From assembly GCF_900116495.1 (NCBI RefSeq), contig NZ_FPAY01000009.1, positions 62,001-126,000 of the forward strand: a stretch of DNA of 64,000 nt. Reading direction: 5' to 3'. Shown piece by piece: positions 32,222 through 39,969 of this stretch (positions are counted from its first letter, which is position 1; each line of letters starts with the position of its first letter). The translations under genes and the position numbers were made by a program. Under the pieces are notes generated by a model. It saw only the letters and a list, made by a program, of their open reading frames with translations. It did no database searches and was not told where the DNA came from. This stretch comes from Arthrobacter sp. ov118 (GTDB lineage Bacteria > Actinomycetota > Actinomycetes > Actinomycetales > Micrococcaceae).

Positions 32222-32839
32222 ATGACCAACGCAGAAGCCACGACTTCAACAGACCGGACCGGGACGGGGAAGGCTGAAGCCGCACCCGTTCACAATGTGG
32301 AGGCCGAACGCCTGCATGCTCTCCTGGAACCCGCAGTCCTGGCGAACCGGTTGTATCTGGAGGACGTCTCCATCCATGTAGCCGGCGCCAATCGGGTGGT
32401 CCACGTGGTGGTGGACCTGCCGCAGGAGGAGACCGGCGGCGTCGGGCTCGACGTCATCGCCGAGATCTCCAAGACCCTCTCCGACACCTTGGACAACGAC
32501 CCCAGCATGGACGCGCGCCCTTATGAGCTCGAGGTCTCTTCGCCCGGCGTCGGGCGCCCGCTGACCGAGGAACGCCACTGGCACCGCGCCCGGGGGCGGA
32601 TGGTCAATGTGAACGTGATCCAAGGTGACAATGTCACCGGCAGGATCCAGTCCGTGGATGACGGGGGCGTCCTCCTGGTCCCCGAAATTGCCGTCAAGAA
32701 GGGCATGAAACCCAAACACGGTGAGCCCGTCAAACTTCCTTTCGACAGGATCCGTAGCGGAAAAGTCGAGATAGAGTTCAGCCGCCTCGAAGAAGCCGGT
32801 CTGGAAAAAGAACACAATGGACCTTCCGAGGAGGCCTAA
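32222..32839 (+). CDS. rimP: Ribosome maturation factor RimP
   Basis: 205-aa protein needed for 30S subunit maturation. The N-terminal alpha/beta domain (about 27-110: RLHALLEPAVLANRLYLEDVSIHVAG...VHVVVDLP, YELEVSSPGVGRPLTEERHW) and the C-terminal SH3-like barrel (about 115-190) are typical; a Lys/Glu-rich tail follows. The first 22 residues are variable. SD GAGGGAGG lies upstream of the ATG. TAGGCT at 32177-32182 is a possible -10 for the operon. Its TAA shares a base with the nusA ATG. Confidence 0.95.
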   Translation: MTNAEATTSTDRTGTGKAEAAPVHNVEAERLHALLEPAVLANRLYLEDVSIHVAGANRVVHVVVDLPQEETGGVGLDVIAEISKTLSDTLDNDPSMDARPYELEVSSPGVGRPLTEERHWHRARGRMVNVNVIQGDNVTGRIQSVDDGGVLLVPEIAVKKGMKPKHGEPVKLPFDRIRSGKVEIEFSRLEEAGLEKEHNGPSEEA

Positions 32840-33819
32840 TGGATATTGACATGAGCGCGCTGAGACTCCTGGAGCGTGAGCGTGAAATCCCTCTGGATCT
32901 CCTGATTCCGACGATTGAGCAGGCACTTCTGGTTGCCTACCACAAGACGCCGGGCGCCTTCGAGAAAGCGCGGGCCGAGCTGGACCGCAAGAGTGGCCAC
33001 GTGACGATCTGGGCCACCGAGATCGACGACGACGGCGCCCCCATCGGTGAATTTGAGGACACGCCGGCCGGATTCGGCCGCATCGCGGCGAGCACCGCAC
33101 GGCAGATCATCCTCCAGCGCCTCCGGGACGCGGAGGATGACAATGTGCTGGGCCAGTTCAAGGGCCGTGAAGGCGAGCTCGTGGCAGGCACCATCCAGCA
33201 GGGCAACAACCCGCACATGATCCAGGTGAACCTGGGCACGGTGGAGGCGCTGCTGCCGCCGCCCGAGCAGGTTCCCGGTGAGAAGTACATCCACGGCAAC
33301 CGGCTGCGCGCGTTCGTGATCGACGTTCACCGCGGCACCAAGGGCCCGTCCATCACGCTGTCCCGCTCGCACCCCGGCCTTGTCCGGAAGCTCTTTGAAC
33401 TCGAAGTCCCGGAGATCGCGGACCGTTCCGTCGAAATCGTGGCGCTTGCCCGCGAAGCCGGCCACCGCACCAAGATCGCTGTCAAGGCAAACACTGCCGG
33501 CGTGAACGCCAAGGGTGCCTGCATCGGGGAAATGGGCTCGCGTGTCCGCGCCGTCATGACCGAACTGAATGACGAAAAGATCGACATTGTCGATTACAGC
33601 GACGACGCCGCGACCTTCATCGCCAGTGCACTCTCGCCGTCGCGAGTGAATTCGGTCACGATCACCGACGAGGCGACCCGCTCCGCCCGCGTGGTTGTTC
33701 CCGATTACCAGCTTTCCCTGGCGATCGGAAAAGAGGGGCAAAACGCCCGTCTTGCCGCCAAGCTCACGGGCTGGCGGATCGACATCGTCTCCGACGCCGC
33801 CGTCAACACCGGCCAATAG
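32839..33819 (+). CDS. nusA: Transcription termination/antitermination factor NusA
   Basis: 326-aa NusA of the short actinobacterial form: N-terminal RNA-polymerase-binding domain (1-105), S1 domain (about 110-180, GELVAGTIQQGNNPHMIQVNLG), and two KH domains, the first with GACIGEMGSRVRAVMTEL and the second with LAIGKEGQNARLAAKLTGWRIDI. The acidic C-terminal repeats of the E. coli protein are absent, as usual in this phylum. Translationally coupled to rimP (TAATG). Confidence 0.96.
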   Translation: MDIDMSALRLLEREREIPLDLLIPTIEQALLVAYHKTPGAFEKARAELDRKSGHVTIWATEIDDDGAPIGEFEDTPAGFGRIAASTARQIILQRLRDAEDDNVLGQFKGREGELVAGTIQQGNNPHMIQVNLGTVEALLPPPEQVPGEKYIHGNRLRAFVIDVHRGTKGPSITLSRSHPGLVRKLFELEVPEIADRSVEIVALAREAGHRTKIAVKANTAGVNAKGACIGEMGSRVRAVMTELNDEKIDIVDYSDDAATFIASALSPSRVNSVTITDEATRSARVVVPDYQLSLAIGKEGQNARLAAKLTGWRIDIVSDAAVNTGQ

Positions 33820-34110
33820 CTCGCGCGCGCAGGCGCACGGAAACAGTAGCGGGCCGCCGGCGCGGCCCGCTACCTGCGCGCTGCCTTCCGGGAACGCGCG
33901 AGCTGCCTTCCGGGCTGTCACCCCCGGGGCAGGCGCCGGTTTCACCGCCGACCGGCGTGCCCGGGTTCGGGACCCGGGCACCGGAGGGGCTAGAATAGAC
34001 ATGACCGCGCCTAAGGGCCGGTATCTGTGTGTCCTTGGCGCGTCCGGTTTTTCCGGACTTCCGGGGATGCAGATACACCAACAGATGCACTGGCAGGAAG
34101 ATACTCGAAC
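33820..34110 (+). other. 291-bp structured gap between nusA and ylxR
   Basis: No gene. Three strong inverted repeats: GTAGCGGGCCGC/GCGGCCCGCTAC (33846-33857/33862-33873, tetraloop CGGC); TGCCCGGGT/ACCCGGGCA (33958-33966/33972-33980); and GTCCGG-TTTTT-CCGGAC (34042-34058). TAGAAT at 33991-33996 is a possible -10 for a promoter serving ylxR-infB. The first hairpin could be a nusA terminator, but no U-run follows. Confidence 0.6.
33846..33873 (+). terminator. GC-rich hairpin after nusA
   Basis: A perfect 12-bp stem with a CGGC tetraloop, starting 26 bases after the nusA stop. It lacks a T-tract, so it may act as a U-less terminator, a transcription pause, or an mRNA stabiliser. Confidence 0.5.
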
Positions 34111-34452
34111 GTGGCACAAGTGCAACACCTCGGGAATCAGCCGCAGCGCACCTGCATCGGATGCCGACAAAAAGGGTCGCGGTCGGAGTTACTCCGGCTC
34201 GTCGCCGGCGCCGGCGGTTCGTCCGCCGTCGTTGTGGATGAACGACGCCGGATGGCTGGCCGGGGAGCATGGCTGCACCCCAGCGAGAAGTGCCTGGCAC
34301 TGGCGGTGAAACGTCGAGCGTTCGGTCGCGCCCTAAACGGCGCAGCCGGTACAGCTGACGTTGAACGCCGGATCACTGCCGGCACGAAAGCCGCGGACAC
34401 CCCGGTGGCCGCAGCAACAACCGTCCAACCTGAAAGCGGGTCAGAAAACTGA
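34111..34452 (+). CDS. ylxR: YlxR-family RNA-binding protein
   Basis: 113-aa member of the YlxR (DUF448) family, which lies between nusA and infB in many bacteria. Signature: QRTCIGCRQKGSRSELLRLVAG near the N-terminus, then RRMAGRGAWLHPSEKCLALAVKRRAFGRAL. The C-terminal 30 residues are Ala/Thr-rich. The frame is open from 34027, but GTG at 34111, with AGGAAG upstream, gives a compact family-like protein; the exact start is uncertain. Possible role in translation or regulation, known only loosely for the family. Confidence 0.85.
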   Translation: MAQVQHLGNQPQRTCIGCRQKGSRSELLRLVAGAGGSSAVVVDERRRMAGRGAWLHPSEKCLALAVKRRAFGRALNGAAGTADVERRITAGTKAADTPVAAATTVQPESGSEN

Positions 34453-34604
34453 TGGAAACCCGATGAGTTCCCAGCGATGAGTGCGCAACGATGACAACTT
34501 TGTTGCGCTCTGTAATGGGCCTTTCAGCTGCGTTCGCGGCGGAGGCCCGCAGTAAGAAGTAGACGGTTCGTGCCTGGCTCGGTGCGGACCGAGACAGGAG
34601 AAAT

Positions 34605-37496
34605 GTGGCCAAGGTCCGCGTACATGAGCTTGCTAAAGAGCTCGGTATTACTTCCAAAGATGCAGTAACCAAACTGCAGGAACTGGGCGAATTCGTTCGC
34701 TCCGCCTCGTCAACCATCGAGGCCCCCGTTGTGCGGAAACTGCGCAACGCCTTCCCGGATGCCCCCGCAGCGTCGAAGTCCGAAGCTCCGGCGTCCGCCC
34801 CCCAGACAGCTAACAGCCAGACAGCTAACAGCCAGGCAGCTCCCAGCCCGGCCGCAACCCGTCCGGCGCCTGCGCCTGGTCCTGCTGCGCCCAAGGCTGC
34901 AGAACCCAAGGCCGAAGCTCCGGCTCCGGCGGCCGCTGCTCCGGCTGCGCCCGCGGCCCAGGCCCCGGCAGCCCCGGCGGCTCCCTCGACGGGCATCAAG
35001 CCCGGCGCGCGTCCGGCCCCCAAGGCTGAAACCCCGGCGGCTCCGGCACGCCAGGGCGGTTCTGCACCGCGTCCGGGCGGTCCCCGTCCCGGCAACAACC
35101 CCTTCGCCACGTCCCAGGGCATGCCCCGCGGCCGCGGCGGCGACAACGATCGTCCCTCGCGTCCGGGCAACAACCCGTTCGCTCCTTCTCAGGGCATGCC
35201 CCGTCCCGGTGGAAGCCGCACCGAGGGCGAACGCCCCGGTGGTCCGCGTCCGGCAGCAGGCGCAGGCGGCCCCCGTCCCGGTGGTCCCCGTCCGGCAGCT
35301 GGCGCAGGCGGCCCCCGCCCCGGTGCCCCGCGTCCGGCCGGCGCTCCCGGCGCACGTCCCGGCGCCGGCGGTAACCGCCCGACGCCGGGCATGATGCCTA
35401 ACCGCACCGAACGTCCCGCACCCGCAGGTGCCGGTCGTCCCGGTGGCGGCGGCCGTGGCCCGGGTCGTCCGGGCGGCGCTCCAGGTACCGGTGCTCCCGG
35501 TGCCGGTGGCGGTGCTCCGGCCGGTGGCGGCTTTGGCAAGGGCGGCCGCGGCCGTGGCGGCACCCAGGGTGCCTTCGGCAAGGGCGGCGCAGGCCGTGGC
35601 AAGCAGCGCAAGTCGAAGCGTGCCAAGCGCCAGGAACTGGAGCAGATGAGTGCTCCGTCGCTGGGCGGCGTGAGCGTGCCCCGCGGCGACGGCAACACCG
35701 TTGTCCGGCTTCGCCGCGGCTCGTCCATCACGGACTTTGCCGACAAGATCGAGGCGAACCCCGCAGCACTGGTAACCGTTCTGTTCCACCTCGGCGAAAT
35801 GGCCACGGCCACGCAGTCGCTGGATGAAGAGACGTTTGCCCTGCTGGGCGAGGAACTTGGCTACAAACTGCAGGTTGTTTCGCCGGAGGACGAGGAGCGC
35901 GAGCTGCTCTCCACCTTCGACATCGACTTCGAAGCCGAGCTCGAAGCCGAAGGCGATGAAGACCTCGAGGCTCGTCCTCCGGTTGTCACCGTCATGGGCC
36001 ACGTTGACCACGGTAAGACCCGCCTGCTCGATGCCATCCGCAAGTCGGATGTCATGGCTGGCGAACACGGCGGCATCACGCAGCACATCGGTGCCTACCA
36101 GGTCACGCACAACCATGAAGGCGACGATCGCAAGATCACCTTCATCGATACCCCGGGCCACGAGGCGTTCACCGCCATGCGTGCCCGTGGTGCGAAGGTC
36201 ACCGACATCGCCATCCTGGTGGTCGCAGCGGACGACGGCGTTATGCCGCAGACCGTTGAAGCCCTCAACCACGCCCAGGCGGCCAACGTGCCGATCGTCG
36301 TGGCCGTGAACAAGATCGACAAGGAAGGCGCCAACCCGGACAAGGTCCGTGGCCAGCTGACTGAGTACGGCCTCGTTCCGGAAGAATACGGTGGCGACAC
36401 CATGTTCGTGGAGGTCTCGGCCCGCCAGAACCTCAACATCGACGAACTCCTCGGCGCCGTCCTGCTCACCGCAGACGCTGCCTTGGACATGCGTGCCAAC
36501 CCGAACAAGGACGCCCGCGGTATCGCGATCGAAGCCAACCTGGACAAGGGCCGCGGTTCCGTAGCCACTGTCCTGGTCCAGTCCGGTACCTTGAACGTCG
36601 GCGACACCATCGTGGCAGGCACGGCCCACGGCCGCGTCCGTGCGATGTTCGACGACGACGGCAGCGCCCTGACCGAGGCCGGCCCGTCCCGCCCCGTCCA
36701 GGTGCTGGGTCTGTCCAACGTGCCGCGCGCCGGTGACACCTTCTTCGTGACCGCTGACGAGCGCACCGCCCGCCAGATCGCCGAGAAGCGTGAAGCCGCC
36801 GACCGCAACGCCGCCCTGGCCAAGCGCCGCAAGCGCATCAGCCTGGAAGACTTCGACCAGGCCGTCGCCGAAGGCAAGATCGACACCCTCAACCTCATCC
36901 TCAAGGGTGACGTGTCCGGTGCCGTGGAAGCCCTCGAAGACGCGCTGCTCAAGATCGACGTCGGCGAAGGTGTCCAGCTCCGCGTCATCCACCGCGGTGT
37001 CGGTGCGATCACGCAGAACGACGTCAACCTGGCAACGGTCGACAGCGCCGTCATCATCGGCTTCAACGTCAAGCCCGCCGAGCGTGTTGCCGAACTGGCA
37101 GACCGCGAAGGCGTGGACATGCGCTTCTACTCCGTCATCTATGCAGCAATCGATGACATCGAGGCAGCCCTCAAGGGCATGCTCAAGCCGGAGTACGAAG
37201 AAGTCCAGCTTGGCACCGCCGAGGTCCGCGAAGTGTTCCGTTCTTCCAAGTTCGGCAACATTGCAGGCTCGATCGTCCGCTCCGGAATCATCCGGCGCAA
37301 CGCCAAGGCCCGCATCAGCCGCGACGGCAAGATCATCGGCGACAACCTCACCGTTGAGACGCTCAAGCGCTTCAAGGACGACGCCACCGAGGTCCGCACG
37401 GACTTCGAGTGTGGTATCGGTCTTGGTTCGTACAACGACATCACCGAGGGCGACATCATCGAGACCTTCGAGATGCGCGAGAAGCCGCGCGTCTAG
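34605..37496 (+). CDS. infB: Translation initiation factor IF-2
   Basis: 963-aa GTPase that brings initiator tRNA to the ribosome. An N-terminal helical module (MAKVRVHELAKELGITSKDAVTKLQELGEFVRSASSTIE) is followed by about 290 residues of Ala/Pro/Gly/Arg-rich low complexity, then the IF2 core. The G domain starts near residue 460: G1 GHVDHGKT (465-472), G3 DTPGHEAF, G4 NKID. Downstream are domains II, III and the fMet-tRNA-binding C-terminal domain. The GTG at 34605 has SD ACAGGAG. The 152 bp between ylxR and infB hold no recognised gene. A U-rich hairpin follows the stop. Confidence 0.97.
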   Translation: MAKVRVHELAKELGITSKDAVTKLQELGEFVRSASSTIEAPVVRKLRNAFPDAPAASKSEAPASAPQTANSQTANSQAAPSPAATRPAPAPGPAAPKAAEPKAEAPAPAAAAPAAPAAQAPAAPAAPSTGIKPGARPAPKAETPAAPARQGGSAPRPGGPRPGNNPFATSQGMPRGRGGDNDRPSRPGNNPFAPSQGMPRPGGSRTEGERPGGPRPAAGAGGPRPGGPRPAAGAGGPRPGAPRPAGAPGARPGAGGNRPTPGMMPNRTERPAPAGAGRPGGGGRGPGRPGGAPGTGAPGAGGGAPAGGGFGKGGRGRGGTQGAFGKGGAGRGKQRKSKRAKRQELEQMSAPSLGGVSVPRGDGNTVVRLRRGSSITDFADKIEANPAALVTVLFHLGEMATATQSLDEETFALLGEELGYKLQVVSPEDEERELLSTFDIDFEAELEAEGDEDLEARPPVVTVMGHVDHGKTRLLDAIRKSDVMAGEHGGITQHIGAYQVTHNHEGDDRKITFIDTPGHEAFTAMRARGAKVTDIAILVVAADDGVMPQTVEALNHAQAANVPIVVAVNKIDKEGANPDKVRGQLTEYGLVPEEYGGDTMFVEVSARQNLNIDELLGAVLLTADAALDMRANPNKDARGIAIEANLDKGRGSVATVLVQSGTLNVGDTIVAGTAHGRVRAMFDDDGSALTEAGPSRPVQVLGLSNVPRAGDTFFVTADERTARQIAEKREAADRNAALAKRRKRISLEDFDQAVAEGKIDTLNLILKGDVSGAVEALEDALLKIDVGEGVQLRVIHRGVGAITQNDVNLATVDSAVIIGFNVKPAERVAELADREGVDMRFYSVIYAAIDDIEAALKGMLKPEYEEVQLGTAEVREVFRSSKFGNIAGSIVRSGIIRRNAKARISRDGKIIGDNLTVETLKRFKDDATEVRTDFECGIGLGSYNDITEGDIIETFEMREKPRV
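35085..35345 (+). repeat. Imperfect repeats in the IF-2 linker
   Basis: Two blocks. RPGNNPF(A)xSQGMPR is encoded twice, 75 bp apart (near 35085 and 35160). Then a GGPRPAAGA unit of about 42 bp occurs twice, with a third partial copy (about 35238-35345). All units keep the frame and are Gly/Pro/Arg-rich; such linkers vary in length among actinobacterial IF-2 proteins. Confidence 0.75.
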
Positions 37497-37515
37497 GGTG
37501 TTGCTTCGAAGGTGC

Positions 37516-37544
37516 GGGGCCGTCGGAATTTTTCCGGCGGCCCC
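37516..37544 (+). terminator. Hairpin 20 bases after infB
   Basis: GGGGCCG-T-CGGAA (37516-37528) pairs with TTCCG-G-CGGCCCC (37532-37544) around the loop TTT, giving 13 bp with one U-G wobble. It is a credible infB terminator without a trailing U-run. Its right arm is also part of a larger palindromic element. Confidence 0.65.
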
Positions 37545-37634
37545 GCCCCTACGCTGGGCGGCAATGGATCTGCGATCCCTTGCCGCCCAGCTTCGGCAGG
37601 CCCGATGCCACTCCCGGGCCGCCGGAAAAATTCC
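37516..37634. repeat. Compact palindromic element between infB and rbfA
   Basis: A nested structure of about 119 bp. The outer arms GGAATTTTTCCGGCGGCCC (37525-37543) and its exact 19-bp complement (37616-37634) flank a second hairpin: GCTGGGCGGCAA (37553-37564) paired with 37580-37591, plus GGATC/GATCC and a TGC loop inside. Each outer arm can alternatively fold on itself (GGAA-N3-TTCC). Two inverted modules around a central stem recall REP/BIME or MITE-like intergenic elements; no coding capacity. Whether copies exist elsewhere cannot be judged from this window. Confidence 0.7.
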
Positions 37635-37738
37635 AACGGGAGTCCGTCGTTGACTCGCCGTAGTGCGTGGCAGAAAACTGAAACGAGCGACCCCGCCCAA
37701 CAGGCGCCGTCGTACATCCGAATTTTTTAGGAGTGGAA

Positions 37739-38248
37739 ATGGCTGATCCCGCACGGGCTGCCAAGTTGGCGCAGCGGATTAAGGTTGTTGTTGCGGAGGC
37801 CCTGGGCCGGCGCGTGAAGGATCCCCGGTTGGAAGGCGTGACCGTGACCGACGCACGTGTGACCAATGATCTGCAGCATGCCACGGTTTACTACACGGTC
37901 CTCGGCGACGACGTGGCCCAGGCGGATGCTGCCAAGGGGCTAGAGAAGGCGAAAGGCGTGCTGCGACAGGAAGTCGGCCGTAACATCACCGTCCGGTTGA
38001 CCCCGACGCTGGAATTCGTCGCCGACCAGATCCCCGTAGTGGCCTCAAACCTCGAAGAACTCCTGCGTGCGGCCAAGAAGCGCGACGCCGAAGTGGCCGC
38101 CCTCGCAGCCAGCGCCAAGCACGCCGGGGACGCGGATCCTTACAAGAGTGACACGCCGCAGGATGTTGAGCTCGACGAGGACGACTTTGACGAAGAAGAC
38201 CTGGATCTGATCGAGCACGACGTGATAGACGAGGACCGCAACAAGTAG
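37739..38248 (+). CDS. rbfA: Ribosome-binding factor A
   Basis: 169-aa KH-fold protein that assists 16S rRNA 5' end maturation. Family core: ARAAKLAQRIKVVVAEALGRRVKDPRLEGVTVTDARVTNDLQHATVYYTVLG...LRQEVGRNITVRLTPTLEFVAD. The C-terminal 45 residues are strongly acidic (VELDEDDFDEEDLDLIEHDVIDED). The ATG at 37739 has SD TAGGAG six bases upstream; a GTG at 37733 overlaps that SD and is less likely. Confidence 0.95.
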   Translation: MADPARAAKLAQRIKVVVAEALGRRVKDPRLEGVTVTDARVTNDLQHATVYYTVLGDDVAQADAAKGLEKAKGVLRQEVGRNITVRLTPTLEFVADQIPVVASNLEELLRAAKKRDAEVAALAASAKHAGDADPYKSDTPQDVELDEDDFDEEDLDLIEHDVIDEDRNK

Positions 38249-38304
38249 GGCCTCGCCACGGGGCCGGGCTGACGGCTTTAGCACTGCGGCTTAAGCACTA
38301 CGGC

Positions 38305-38339
38305 AATGGCCGGACCGGGTAACCGGTCCGGCCATTTGT
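38305..38339 (+). terminator. Intrinsic terminator between convergent rbfA and the beta-propeller gene
   Basis: AATGGCCGGACCGG (38305-38318) pairs exactly with 38323-38336 around a GTAA loop and is followed by TTTGTC. A 14-bp perfect stem that can serve both convergent genes. Confidence 0.88.
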
Positions 38340-38351
38340 CGTCTGGGTGAG

Positions 38352-39479
38352 TCAGTCGTCGTGCGAGCCGTGGCCCACCTCGGTGGAGGCCACCTGGCCG
38401 TTGGGCGGGCCAGGTGCGGCGCCTTCCGGCGGCAGCGCATTCACCGTCGCGTACAGTGTGGAACCGCGGAGATCGACGTCGGCCGTGAGGGCGGCGCTGA
38501 GCGCGAGGCTCTGCTTGCCGGAGTGCCGGTCAATCTTGAGGACACCCTTGCCGAACAGCGATGCTACGTAGACGTCGCCGTCGTCGTTAACCACCAGCCC
38601 TGTGGGGGACATGACCTGGTCCGCCAGCAGCTTCACCCTGCCGTTGTCCGGGTCCACCTTGAAGACAGCGCCCCGGGCACCGAGGGCAGGGTCCTCCGGA
38701 CCGCCTGGGAGCGTTGAGACGTAGAGCCAGTCACCGGGCCCGGGGGCCACGTCCGTGGGTACGGGCTCGAAGGCGTAGGTCTGTCCCACGGTGCAGGCCG
38801 GAAGGTGGCTGGCGGCCGCAGCTTCGGCAGTGATCTTGAACGGGCGGGGCGGCAGCACAGCCACAGTCTTCATCCGCCCGGTCCGGATGTCCACGGAGAC
38901 CACGCTGTTCGCGCCGGCGTCGGCAACGTAGATCGTTCGGCCGGAGACGGTCATTCCGTACGGGTGGGAATCGACGTCGCCCCTGGAAGCAGCAGGGACC
39001 TCGGGAGGCAGCTGGGCAGCGCAGCCAGCGGGCAGGTTGTGGAAACCGTAGTGCACCTCCTTGTCGGCGTTGTGCTGCGTTTCCAGCGCGGCAAAATCAC
39101 CGAACGTGCGCTGGTGGCCGTCCTCGTCGATGCTGCGCACATGCCCCACGAGCGGACGCGAATCCATGGGGCCGGCGCCCTGGCTCTCGACGAAGTACGT
39201 GGTGGAACCCTGCTGGGCATTTCCGGCGACGTCCCAGTCCGCGTTCTCATACAGGACTTTCTTCGTGCCGTGCGCGTCGATCCGGGTCAGCCGTCCCACG
39301 AACTCTTCGCTGACAGTCACGGTTCCATGCTCGCCGGCACTCAGATGCAGAGGGCCGGCCAACCCACTGGCAAGGATTGCCGGCGGCGGCCCGTTGGCGG
39401 CTACGACCGCCGAGGGCCCGGCGGAGAGGAAGGCCGCGACGGTGGCGGCTGCGGCCAACAATGACAGATCTTTTCTCAT
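38352..39479 (-). CDS. Secreted ScyD/ScyE-like beta-propeller protein
   Basis: 375 aa. A signal peptide is clear (MRKDLSLLAAAATVAAFLSAGPSAVVAA), with cleavage expected after the AxA near residue 28. The mature part has NHL/SMP-30-like propeller repeats: GTVTVSEEFVGRLTRID, HPYGMTVSGRTIYVADAGANSVVSVDIRTGRM, GDWLYVSTLPGGPEDP and PTGLVVNDDGDVYVASLFGKGVLKID. Actinobacterial proteins of this kind are annotated ScyD/ScyE family after cyanobacterial scytonemin genes, without a proven function. The ATG at 39479 is used; a longer upstream frame lacks a signal peptide. Confidence 0.82.
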   Translation of the reverse strand: MRKDLSLLAAAATVAAFLSAGPSAVVAANGPPPAILASGLAGPLHLSAGEHGTVTVSEEFVGRLTRIDAHGTKKVLYENADWDVAGNAQQGSTTYFVESQGAGPMDSRPLVGHVRSIDEDGHQRTFGDFAALETQHNADKEVHYGFHNLPAGCAAQLPPEVPAASRGDVDSHPYGMTVSGRTIYVADAGANSVVSVDIRTGRMKTVAVLPPRPFKITAEAAAASHLPACTVGQTYAFEPVPTDVAPGPGDWLYVSTLPGGPEDPALGARGAVFKVDPDNGRVKLLADQVMSPTGLVVNDDGDVYVASLFGKGVLKIDRHSGKQSLALSAALTADVDLRGSTLYATVNALPPEGAAPGPPNGQVASTEVGHGSHDD

Positions 39480-39614
39480 GACGTGCTCCCGTGGCGGCGA
39501 GGAATAATCCACGGCTCTAAAACCGGGCCAGACCCATGAGACCGGGCGCGTGCCGAAAGGCTCGCACCGGAAATGCACTGCCCCCACGAGCGGATTTTAA
39601 TCCTCGGCGGTCCC

Positions 39615-39660
39615 TAAGTCGATGCCCCGTGAGTCGATGCCACCGTGACTCGCTGCCACC
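39615..39660. repeat. Three degenerate tandem copies of a GTCGATGCC motif
   Basis: TAAGTCGATGCCCCG, TGAGTCGATGCCACCG and TGACTCGCTGCCACC follow each other in the 196-bp gap between the beta-propeller gene and the small membrane-protein gene. Nothing else recognisable lies in this gap. Confidence 0.6.
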
Positions 39661-39675
39661 AAGAAGGCGGCTGGC

Positions 39676-39927
39676 CTAGCGGCGCCTGGAGCGTGCTCCC
39701 AGGCCGCCGCCCAGCACCGGGGACCCCATGCCGAGGAGGAAGCCGAAGTCATACCAATTGCCCGACCGGGCGGAGTTGTAAAAAGGGAACTCACTCCAGG
39801 CCCCGAACACATGAGCGATCAAGACAATCCACGCTGTCAAACCGTTCCAGAAACCCCACAACAGGTCTTGCCACCACACGATGTACTCCCTTGGCCGAAG
39901 TCCCGGCACCCGGACGAACCAGGTCAA
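39676..39927 (-). CDS. Small conserved membrane protein
   Basis: 83 aa with two hydrophobic segments (LLWGFWNGLTAWIVLIAHVFGAW and YDFGFLLGMGSPVLGGGLG) separated by a short polar loop, FPFYNSARSGNWY. The WNGLTAW...YNSARSGNWYDFGFLLG pattern looks like a conserved family of short actinobacterial proteins. The ATG at 39927 is the only clear start. No function is known to me. Confidence 0.65.
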   Translation of the reverse strand: MTWFVRVPGLRPREYIVWWQDLLWGFWNGLTAWIVLIAHVFGAWSEFPFYNSARSGNWYDFGFLLGMGSPVLGGGLGARSRRR

Positions 39928-39969
39928 CCCAATGTCAGGCTAGCCGGGCCAGCTGGGAGCGCCGTGTGT

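Noticed and set aside
34710..37754. 1014-codon open frame on the minus strand opposite infB
   Set aside because: It mirrors the infB codon pattern, gives a low-complexity, non-family protein and lies over a certain essential gene; an antisense shadow of high-GC codon use.
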